5,222 nt of DNA from a bacterium (GTDB lineage: Bacteria > Verrucomicrobiota > Verrucomicrobiia > Limisphaerales > J093), in the NCBI GenBank assembly GCA_021784265.1, contig JAJXTA010000280.1, positions 1-5,222 on the forward strand, in the 5' to 3' direction. The position numbers and the translations under genes were made by a program. Position 1 is the stretch's first letter, and every line of letters starts with the position of its first letter. The notes below the pieces were generated by a model. That model was given only the letters and a program-made list of their open reading frames with translations, did not search any database and had not been told where the DNA came from. This document shows positions 1 through 5,222 of the stretch, in pieces.

Positions 1-960
1 ACCCTGCCCGCCAATGACCGGATCGACTTCACCGTGGGCAATCTGGCGGGCCGGGAAATCCCGCCGCGGGCCCGCTGGGTCTGGGCCGCCCCGCGGCACG
101 ACCCGGCGGCGCGAGGGCAAACGGTTTATTTTCGCCGCGTGGTGAACCTGACGCGGCTGCCGAGCGCAGCCGCGGTGGTCGTGACGGCCGATCACAAGTT
201 CAGCCTCTTCGTCAACGGCCAGGAGGCCGGCTCCGGGGACGAGTGGGAGAAACCGCGCCTGATCGATATCCGGTCGCGGTTGGTGTTGGGGCGCAACGTG
301 TTCGCGCTCCGCGCGGAAGGCGCGGGCGCGGGGGACAAGCAGCCTCGTCCGGCGGGGCTTTATCTCTTGGCCCGGTTGCGCGCGGAGGCCGGAGGCGCGG
401 GGCAGCGGGGGGCGAAACGCTGGGACTTCGGCTCCGATGCGGGCTGGCTGTGCTCGACGCAGAAGCGGGAGGGGTGGGAGAAGGTGAGCTTTGTTCCACG
501 GGGTTGGCGCCACGCCACCGAACTCGGGGAGGCCGGCATGGTCCCCTGGCGGCTGGAGGATCCACTGGCCGCCGCTTGGTCGGGGGCCGCCCGATACGGG
601 CGGGTGCGGGTGGCGTTGACGGATAACGACCCCTTGATGAGCGCGATGGGGCGCCCCAACCGGGAGCATGGTGTGAGCCGCCGCGCCTCGGTGGCGACGA
701 CCCTGGAGGCGTTAGAGTTGACCAACGGCGCCACGCTGGCTGGGCTGCTCAAAGACGGCAGTGCGCACCTGCTCGCCGCTTATCCGGCCTCCGGGACGGC
801 GCTCGTCCAACAGCTCTACACTTCGGCCCTGGGGCGATCACCGACCCCCGCCGAACAACGCCTGGCCGGCACGCTGGTCGGCAACCCGCCCCAGCAGGCC
901 GGGGTGGAGGATCTGCTCTGGTCCATGACGATGTTGCCCGAGTTTCAACTGATCTACTGA
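1..960 (+). CDS. PSD1/DUF1553 domain protein, C-terminal part (5' end outside window)
   Basis: The frame is open from base 1 to the TGA at 958-960, giving 319 visible residues of a longer protein; full-length members of this family usually approach 1000 residues (PSCyt1 haem domain, DUF1549, then DUF1553). GTG at 34 could serve as a start, but the reading continues upstream without a stop, so I treat the gene as 5'-truncated by the window. Visible residues about 40-130 look like a galactose-binding-type beta-sandwich: YFRRVVNL, then ADHKFSLFVNGQEAGSGDEW, then LGRNVFALRAEG and PAGLYLLARLR. The last 120 residues carry the DUF1553 signature: DPLMSAMGRPNREHGVSRRA, TTLEALELTNGATLAGLL, LVQQLYTSALGRSPTPAE and the terminal EDLLWSMTMLPEFQLIY. 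Family knowledge: such proteins are typically exported and almost always sit directly upstream of a DUF1501 gene, as here. Their biochemical role is not established; sugar or glycan binding by the sandwich is inference. Confidence 0.9.
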   Translation, partial: TLPANDRIDFTVGNLAGREIPPRARWVWAAPRHDPAARGQTVYFRRVVNLTRLPSAAAVVVTADHKFSLFVNGQEAGSGDEWEKPRLIDIRSRLVLGRNVFALRAEGAGAGDKQPRPAGLYLLARLRAEAGGAGQRGAKRWDFGSDAGWLCSTQKREGWEKVSFVPRGWRHATELGEAGMVPWRLEDPLAAAWSGAARYGRVRVALTDNDPLMSAMGRPNREHGVSRRASVATTLEALELTNGATLAGLLKDGSAHLLAAYPASGTALVQQLYTSALGRSPTPAEQRLAGTLVGNPPQQAGVEDLLWSMTMLPEFQLIY

Positions 961-962
961 CG

Positions 963-2420
963 ATGAATACCCTCGCTCCCTTTTCTTCGGATCCACACGG
1001 TGCCGCGGGGCGCCGGCTCAAACGCCGGGAGTTCCTGCGCACGGCCAGCGCCGCGACCTTGGGCGCGCTCGCGGCCGGCTATCCCCGGCAACTCCTGGCG
1101 GATGCGCCTCCGTCCAAAGCGACGGCGGACACCGTGATCGTGCTCTGGATGGCCGGCGGCATGGCCCATACCGAAACGTTCGATCCCAAACGCTATACCC
1201 CCTTCGAGAAAGGCCTGGAGTCCAAAGCGGTCTTGAGCACCTTCCCGGCCATCGACACCGCCGTGGATCACATCAAGTTCTCCCAGGGGCTGGAGAAGAT
1301 TGGGGCGGTGATGGACCGGGGCACCTTGATCCGTTCCTACATGGCCGGGGATCTCGGTTTCATTCTCCATACCCGTCATCAGTACCAGTGGCACACCGGT
1401 TATGCCCCCCCGCAGACCGTCGCCGCCCCGCACCTGGGCGCGGTGATCGCCCGCACGCTCGGACCGGTGAATCCGGCCCTCCCGGCCTTCATCGACATCG
1501 GGCAGCGGTTCGACGTGGGCGAGGGGGAGGAGTTGAAGTCCTTCCACCAAGCCGGCTTCCTGGGGAGCGAGTACGGACCGTTCTTGATCCCCAACCCGGA
1601 GAGTGCCGCGGCCAGCGTGCGGCCGCCGGAGGGGATGAGCGCCTCCCGGTTCCAAAACCGGGAACGGTTCTACCGCCGCTTGCTCGAGGCCAGCCCGGTG
1701 GGGCGTTACGGGAGCGAGTACCAGAAAGAATCGTTGTTGCGGTCGTTTGACGCCGCTCATCGGCTCCTGAATTCTCCCGCCGCCAAAGCCTTTGACTTGG
1801 CCCTCGAACCCAAGGCCAGTTACGACCGCTACAACACCGGGCGGTTCGGTCTGGGTTGCCTCTTGGCCCGCCGGCTCACGGAGGTCGGGGCGCGCTTCAT
1901 CGAGGTGACCAGCGAGTATATCCCCTTCCAGTACTGGGATACGCACGAAAACGGCCACACCCGGGCGGTGGGAATGAAGCAGGAGATCGACGCCCCGGTG
2001 GCCCAGTTGGTCCGCGACCTGGAAGCGCGGGGGTTGTTGAACCGGACCCTCATCGTCCTGGCCAGCGAATTCAGCCGCGACCTCATCACCGAAGGCCGAC
2101 CGGACAAGACCGTGAAGAACCAGGTCCAGGTGCCGGACCGCATCGAGGACATGAAGTTCTACGGGATGCACCGGCATTTTACCGCGGCCGGCTCGGTCCT
2201 CTTGTTCGGCGGTGGGGTCAAGAAGGGGCATCTCTACGGCCGCACCGCGGACGAACGCCCCGTCAAAACCATCGAGAACCCGGTCCGGATACCGGACCTT
2301 CACGCTAGCCTCTACGGTGCCCTCGGGATTTCCCCGCGCTTGAGTTACGAAGTCGAGCGGCGGCCGTTCTACGTGACGTACAACGGCGAAGGCAAGCCGA
2401 TCACCGACCTGTTCGCCTGA
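963..2420 (+). CDS. DUF1501 family protein with Tat signal peptide
   Basis: This is a complete protein of 485 residues, normal for the family. The N-terminus is a twin-arginine signal: RREFLR at 21-26, then a hydrophobic stretch (ATLGALAAGY) and likely cleavage near 46-49, so the protein is expected to be folded in the cytoplasm and then exported. The core resembles the alkaline phosphatase/sulfatase-like fold to which DUF1501 is assigned: VLWMAGGMAHTETFDPK (about 60-76), the histidine-rich HTRHQYQWHTG (136-146), WDTHENGH (325-332), SEFSR (368-372, where many members have TEFGR) and GMHRHFTAAGSVLLFGGGVK (401-420). The last residues, RRPFYVTYNGEGKPI, are typical of the family end. The histidines and acidic residues could bind metal, but no substrate is known. 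The ATG lies 2 nt after the preceding stop and has no clear Shine-Dalgarno sequence, which suggests translational coupling to the PSD1 gene. The 20-residue n-region is acceptable for Tat, supporting this start. Confidence 0.93.
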   Translation: MNTLAPFSSDPHGAAGRRLKRREFLRTASAATLGALAAGYPRQLLADAPPSKATADTVIVLWMAGGMAHTETFDPKRYTPFEKGLESKAVLSTFPAIDTAVDHIKFSQGLEKIGAVMDRGTLIRSYMAGDLGFILHTRHQYQWHTGYAPPQTVAAPHLGAVIARTLGPVNPALPAFIDIGQRFDVGEGEELKSFHQAGFLGSEYGPFLIPNPESAAASVRPPEGMSASRFQNRERFYRRLLEASPVGRYGSEYQKESLLRSFDAAHRLLNSPAAKAFDLALEPKASYDRYNTGRFGLGCLLARRLTEVGARFIEVTSEYIPFQYWDTHENGHTRAVGMKQEIDAPVAQLVRDLEARGLLNRTLIVLASEFSRDLITEGRPDKTVKNQVQVPDRIEDMKFYGMHRHFTAAGSVLLFGGGVKKGHLYGRTADERPVKTIENPVRIPDLHASLYGALGISPRLSYEVERRPFYVTYNGEGKPITDLFA

Positions 2421-2438
2421 GCCGACCCGCGGCGGCGC

Positions 2439-3824
2439 TCACACGCCCCAGGCTCGCCGGGCTTTACGGGCGCGGAGGCGCTCGTTGGCCTCGCGGTCGC
2501 TGACAAACCGCTCCTTGGGCGCGTCCCAGATCAGTTTGCGATCCAGGCGGATGGCGATGTCGCTGAGGTGGCAGAGGAGGTCCGCCTGAACGGCGTCCTG
2601 GATAGGGCAGATGGCCGGCTGTCGGCTCTTAACCGCCTGGATGAAGTTGCGGGCGTGGTGGTCGCTGTGCACCAGGCGGAGGTCACTCGACCCGAACTTT
2701 TCCTCGACGAGCTTTTCCGGGGAGGTATGGATGGTGGAGCGATCGACCATGACCCAGCCTTCGGTGCCTTCGAAGGCGGTGCCGTGGCCGGCGCTGGCCG
2801 CGTACTTTTGCTCCCAGGGCCGGAGATCGTTCATTTCCGTGCGTTCGCCATACCCGTTGGGCGCCCCCTTGTAGCGCAGGCGCACGCCGTCGGCGAAGCT
2901 GAAATGGACGTCCCAAGCCACCGCCGTATTGCAGGCGCCTTCCTTGGGAAAGATGCCCTTGCCCTCGAGCTCCACGCTCCCCTTCATCATCGCCGGGTGA
3001 CCCCAGTAGGCAATGTCCAAGGGATGCACGCCCCAACCGGCGACGAAGCCGAGGGCGTAATCGGAAATGTACCACCAGGTCTTCCAGCCCCCGGGGAGGC
3101 CGTCGTCGAAGCACTTGTCCGCGGTATAGGGGCTCTCGGGGGCGGGGCCTAACCAGAAGTCGTAGTTGAGGCCGGCGGGGACCGGGGTGGGGGTGGTCGA
3201 GCCGCCTGGGCGGCTGGCGGGGGCCCACACGTTGACCTGCTGGAGCTGGCCGATGCGACCGTTGCGGACCAGCTCGCAAGCCAGGCGGAACTGACCGCTG
3301 GAGCGTTGCTGGGTGCCGAACTGAAAAATGCGCCCGCGGCGTTGGACCGTTTTACGGAGGAGCAGGTCGTCCGCCACCGTGAGGCCCATCGGTTTCTCCA
3401 GGTAGATATCTTTGCCCGCCCGTGCGGCGGCCAGGGCCACCGGGACATGCCAATGGTCCGGCGTGGCGACGAGCACGGCATCGATGTCGTTGCGCGCCAG
3501 CAACTCCCGGTAATCGTTGTAGGTCGCGCAGCCCTGATCGTGGTAATGCTGGTTTACCTGGTTGAGCGCCTGTTCCAGGTTCCGCTGCGCGACGTCGCAC
3601 AACGCGACGACGCGGGCTTCCGGCAACGCCAGGAAGTTCCCCATGTCGCCCCGACCTTGGGGTCCCACCCCGATACAGCCGACGGCGACCCGGTTGCTGG
3701 GGGCGACGGCCCCGTCGGCGCCCAGGGCGGAGGGGGGGATGATTTCCGGAACGGCGCAGGTGGCGACGGTGGCCAAGGTGCTTCTCAGAAAACGACGGCG
3801 CGTGATATTCGAGGTCGTGTTCAT
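2439..3824 (-). CDS. Gfo/Idh/MocA family oxidoreductase with Tat signal peptide
   Basis: This is a complete protein of 461 residues from the ATG at 3824-3822. RRRFLR at residues 9-14, followed by a hydrophobic segment and ALGADG, is a Tat signal, so an exported oxidoreductase is expected. The N-terminal Rossmann fold is shown by RVAVGCIGVGPQGRGDM (G-x-G-x-x-G type, about 45-61), VVALCDV (72-78), DAVLVATPDHWHVPVALAAA (115-134) and the hallmark YLEKPMGLTV (141-150). The C-terminal substrate domain contains WWYISDYALGFVAGWGVHPL (250-269) followed by DIAYWGH; His267 and Asp270 occupy the usual active-site region. The end (WDAPKERFVSDREANERL) is typical of planctomycete and verrucomicrobial members. 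The family oxidises or epimerises sugars or related polyols with bound NAD(P); the specific substrate cannot be read here. In-frame starts exist at 3878 and 3851, but the promoter at 3850-3878 overlaps them, and 3824 places the Tat motif near the N-terminus, so 3824 is preferred. The gene is convergent with the DUF1501 gene, 18 bp apart. Confidence 0.93.
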   Translation of the reverse strand: MNTTSNITRRRFLRSTLATVATCAVPEIIPPSALGADGAVAPSNRVAVGCIGVGPQGRGDMGNFLALPEARVVALCDVAQRNLEQALNQVNQHYHDQGCATYNDYRELLARNDIDAVLVATPDHWHVPVALAAARAGKDIYLEKPMGLTVADDLLLRKTVQRRGRIFQFGTQQRSSGQFRLACELVRNGRIGQLQQVNVWAPASRPGGSTTPTPVPAGLNYDFWLGPAPESPYTADKCFDDGLPGGWKTWWYISDYALGFVAGWGVHPLDIAYWGHPAMMKGSVELEGKGIFPKEGACNTAVAWDVHFSFADGVRLRYKGAPNGYGERTEMNDLRPWEQKYAASAGHGTAFEGTEGWVMVDRSTIHTSPEKLVEEKFGSSDLRLVHSDHHARNFIQAVKSRQPAICPIQDAVQADLLCHLSDIAIRLDRKLIWDAPKERFVSDREANERLRARKARRAWGV

Positions 3825-3849
3825 AAACGAATGTTGAATATTTCCTCTC

Positions 3850-3878
3850 ATTAAGACCGCCCACCGGCCTGCTGTCAA
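3850..3878 (-). promoter_or_regulatory. Sigma-70-type promoter of the Gfo/Idh/MocA gene
   Basis: On the minus strand, TTGACA (plus-strand 3873-3878) is a perfect -35 box. After 17 bp comes CTTAAT (3850-3855), which matches four of six positions of the -10 consensus TATAAT. Transcription should begin near 3843, leaving a leader of only about 18 nt before the ATG at 3824. The AT-rich patch around it (3825-3900) stands out in this GC-rich window. A purine-rich GAGAGG follows the -10 box directly, but it lies about 20 nt from the ATG and at or before the predicted start, so it is unlikely to work as a ribosome binding site. Strength and use are inferred from the consensus only. Confidence 0.6.
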
Positions 3879-3901
3879 ATCCTTGTGGGTTTGATGACTT
3901 A

Positions 3902-3913
3902 GGTACGGGTACC
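3902..3913. repeat. Short inverted repeat GGTAC-GG-GTACC upstream of the promoter
   Basis: Two perfect 5-bp arms, GGTAC (3902-3906) and GTACC (3909-3913), flank a 2-bp centre. The repeat lies about 24 bp upstream of the -35 box of the oxidoreductase promoter, a place where an activator could bind. A further GGTACC palindrome lies at 3952-3957. The arms are short and could arise by chance; an operator role is speculative. Confidence 0.25.
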
Positions 3914-3973
3914 GATCCTGGATCGCGGCGGAAGGGACGCCGGGCGGGGCCGGTACCTGCGGCGGGCGGGGTC

Positions 3974-4219
3974 TTGGACGAGACCATCGTTTGCTTCGGG
4001 TGCGTTACCGCCCGGACGGACAAGCACGGGAAGCGTTTGACGCGGGCGGGCTTGCGGCATCTGGTGCGCCCGGCCCGACGGACATTTCCGCAGATGCCCG
4101 GAGTGGCGTTCCATGGGTGGAGCCACGACCGCAGCCCAGCGACGCTGGCCCTGATCCGCTACGCCAACCAGTTGGCCGTGGAAGAGTATCCCGACCGGCC
4201 AGCGGGCGGGGTGCCGTAG
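3974..4219 (+). pseudogene. Possible decayed zinc-ribbon/transposase-like fragment
   Basis: The plus-strand frame is open from 3827 to the TAG at 4217-4219; the first start-like codon is TTG at 3974, giving 81 residues. The translation has CFGC, then TDKHGKRLTRAGLRHL, then RRTFPQMPGVAF and finally LALIRYANQLAVEEYPDR. The spacing resembles the N-terminal zinc ribbon of IS1-like and related transposases (CxxC, linker, CxxC-x-RTF, GTxF, then a helix of the LALRLY type). The second CxxC is replaced by Val and Ala, so any zinc site would be broken. No catalytic domain follows and no ribosome binding site is visible. It could equally be a chance open frame in GC-rich DNA; the call rests on pattern resemblance only. 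Confidence 0.25.
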
Positions 4220-4285
4220 GGACTTGGGTCTCGGATGGCTCGAGCGTCGGTGGGGCGAGTCGGGGGTACGGCGCGGGCGCGCGGA

Positions 4286-5222
4286 TTACGTCTTGCGGAA
4301 GACCAAGTCGCCGCTCTTGACGCTGACCTTGAGGTGATCGCCCGGCTGGAACTCGCCAGCCAGGAGCTTGGCGGCCAGCGGATCGAGTAACCGCGCCTGG
4401 AGGGTCCGTTTGAGGGGGCGGGCGCCGAACTGCGGATCGTAGCCCTCGCGGGCGAGCAACGTGCGCGCCGCGGGCTCCAGCGCCAGGCTCAACTGCTGCG
4501 CGGCGAGGCGGCGTTCTACCGCACGCAATTGGATCTCGATAATCGCGTCCAAATCCTCCGGCTTCAGAGGACGGAAGAGGATGATGTCATCCACACGATT
4601 GAGGAATTCGGGGCGGAAATGGCGTTGCAGCTCGCCCCGCAGCTCGGTCTCGAGCTGCCGCCAGGCCGCGGGAGTCACCTCGCCCGCCTGACAGACCTGC
4701 TGCAGGCGGGCGGAGCCTAGATTGCTGGTGAGGATGCAGATGGTGTTCTTGAAATCGACTGTCCGCCCTTGGCCGTCGGTGAGACGCCCATCGTCCAGGA
4801 CTTGGAGCAGGACATTGAAGAGGTCTGGATGGGCCTTTTCGATCTCGTCGAAGAGCACGACGGTGTAGGGGTGGCGCCGGACCGCTTCGCTGAGTTGCCC
4901 GCCTTCCTCGAAGCCGACGTAGCCGGGCGGGGCGCCGATGAGCCGGGCGACACTGTGTTTCTCCATGTATTCGCTCATGTCCAGGCGCACCATGGCGCGC
5001 TCGTCGTCGAACATGAACTCGGCCAGCGCGCGGGCCAGCTCGGTCTTGCCCACCCCGGTGGGGCCGAGGAAGAGAAAGGACCCGAGGGGCCGGTTGGGGT
5101 CTTGCAGGCCGCTGCGGGCGCGGCGCACGGCGCTGGCGATGGCGGTGATCGCCTCGTCCTGGCCCACCACGCGCTGGTGAAGGCGCTCTTCCATTTTGAC
5201 CAGTTTCTGGCGTTCACCTTCG
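4286..5222 (-). CDS. clpB: ATP-dependent chaperone ClpB, C-terminal part (5' end outside window)
   Basis: The frame runs without a stop off the right edge; the 311 visible residues begin [20 protein letters not shown], an internal ClpB junction, so the ATG at 5194-5192 is not the true start. This covers the second AAA+ module and the C-terminal domain of a protein usually about 860 residues long. Visible numbering: Walker A GPTGVGKT 53-60; pore loop GYVG 100-103 with the substrate-gripping Tyr101; Walker B VVLFDE 121-126; sensor-1 TSN 165-167; arginine finger in FLNR (Arg209); sensor-2 GARP 266-269 (Arg268). All key residues are intact. [20 protein letters not shown] and [20 protein letters not shown] are ClpB-like rather than ClpA or ClpC, and no ClpP-docking IGF/IGL loop is seen. 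ClpB forms hexamers in the cytoplasm and, with DnaK, threads aggregated proteins through its pore. Any heat-shock promoter would lie outside the window. Confidence 0.96.
   Translation of the reverse strand, partial: EGERQKLVKMEERLHQRVVGQDEAITAIASAVRRARSGLQDPNRPLGSFLFLGPTGVGKTELARALAEFMFDDERAMVRLDMSEYMEKHSVARLIGAPPGYVGFEEGGQLSEAVRRHPYTVVLFDEIEKAHPDLFNVLLQVLDDGRLTDGQGRTVDFKNTICILTSNLGSARLQQVCQAGEVTPAAWRQLETELRGELQRHFRPEFLNRVDDIILFRPLKPEDLDAIIEIQLRAVERRLAAQQLSLALEPAARTLLAREGYDPQFGARPLKRTLQARLLDPLAAKLLAGEFQPGDHLKVSVKSGDLVFRKT

Larger units (their letters stand above)
3825..4285. other. Intergenic region between the oxidoreductase gene and clpB
   Basis: This stretch of about 460 bp has no convincing intact gene. 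The left 75 bp is AT-rich and holds the oxidoreductase promoter. From about 3901 to 4285 it becomes very GC-rich, with several GGGCGGGG runs (about 3942, 3964 and 4204), a small perfect hairpin GGTCT-N6-AGACC at 3970-3985, and a possible decayed coding fragment at 3974-4219. Just past the clpB stop there is only a 4-bp GC stem (4271-4282) with no T-run, so no intrinsic terminator for clpB can be supported. Confidence 0.6.

Noticed and set aside
954..2303. Long minus-strand open frame (449 codons) opposite the DUF1501 gene
   Set aside because: It lies entirely antisense to a clearly recognised protein. Long antisense frames are common in GC-rich genes, and the translation shows no recognisable domain.
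2568..3152. Plus-strand open frame of 194 codons opposite the oxidoreductase gene
   Set aside because: It is antisense to a well-supported Gfo/Idh/MocA gene and its translation resembles no family; it is a GC-driven shadow.
3306..3854. Plus-strand open frame of 182 codons over the 5' half of the oxidoreductase gene and its promoter
   Set aside because: Antisense shadow with no family resemblance; it also runs through the promoter of the real gene.
3899..4126. Minus-strand open frame of 75 codons in the intergenic region
   Set aside because: Its translation is Arg/Pro-rich low-complexity sequence with no motif, as expected from random GC-rich DNA.
3942..4211. Recurring GGGCGGGG runs as a G-quadruplex or repeat array
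   Set aside because: The runs are scattered without a regular period, and four G-tracts are not closely spaced enough to set them apart from the GC-rich background.
4271..4282. GC hairpin GCGC-N4-GCGC just past the clpB stop as a terminator
   Set aside because: The stem is only 4 bp and no T-run follows on the minus strand, so an intrinsic terminator cannot be supported.
5192..5194. ATG at 5194 as the start of a short, stand-alone AAA+ protein
   Set aside because: The frame continues upstream to the window edge with typical internal ClpB sequence (EGERQKLVK), so this methionine is internal.

Overview
This GC-rich window (roughly two-thirds G+C by eye) carries four protein-coding genes. Two are cut by the window edges. 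The mix suggests a bacterium of the Planctomycetota-Verrucomicrobiota group. The evidence is a PSD1/DUF1553-type protein directly followed by a Tat-exported DUF1501 protein, plus a Tat-exported Gfo/Idh/MocA oxidoreductase. These families are multiplied in that group. A Verrucomicrobiota (Pedosphaera/Limisphaera-like) host is my guess; no rRNA or other phylogenetic marker is present to settle it.

Layout: (1) 1-960 (+) is the C-terminal part of a PSD1/DUF1553 protein that begins before the window and carries a beta-sandwich, carbohydrate-binding-like module. (2) 963-2420 (+) is a complete DUF1501 protein starting 2 nt after the previous stop, so the two form an operon and are probably translationally coupled. 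(3) 2439-3824 (-) is a complete Gfo/Idh/MocA oxidoreductase with a Tat signal, converging on the DUF1501 gene across only 18 bp. Its promoter is visible: a perfect TTGACA, 17 bp spacing, CTTAAT. (4) 3825-4285 is a roughly 460-bp intergenic stretch. It holds that promoter, a small GGTAC/GTACC inverted repeat, and a plus-strand reading frame that may be a decayed zinc-ribbon (transposase-like) fragment. (5) 4286-5222 (-) is the C-terminal third of the ClpB disaggregase, whose N-terminus lies past the right edge.

How the genes relate: the PSD1-DUF1501 pair and the oxidoreductase all appear to act outside the cytoplasm. They fit the extracytoplasmic carbohydrate-handling repertoire of these phyla, but the biochemical role of the PSD1/DUF1501 pair is not established, and the convergent oxidoreductase need not share a pathway with it. 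clpB is a housekeeping stress gene and is probably an unrelated neighbour. I found no CRISPR array, tRNA, rRNA, intact insertion sequence or defence system. I do not see a clear undescribed system; the least explained part is the intergenic reading frame at about 3974-4219.
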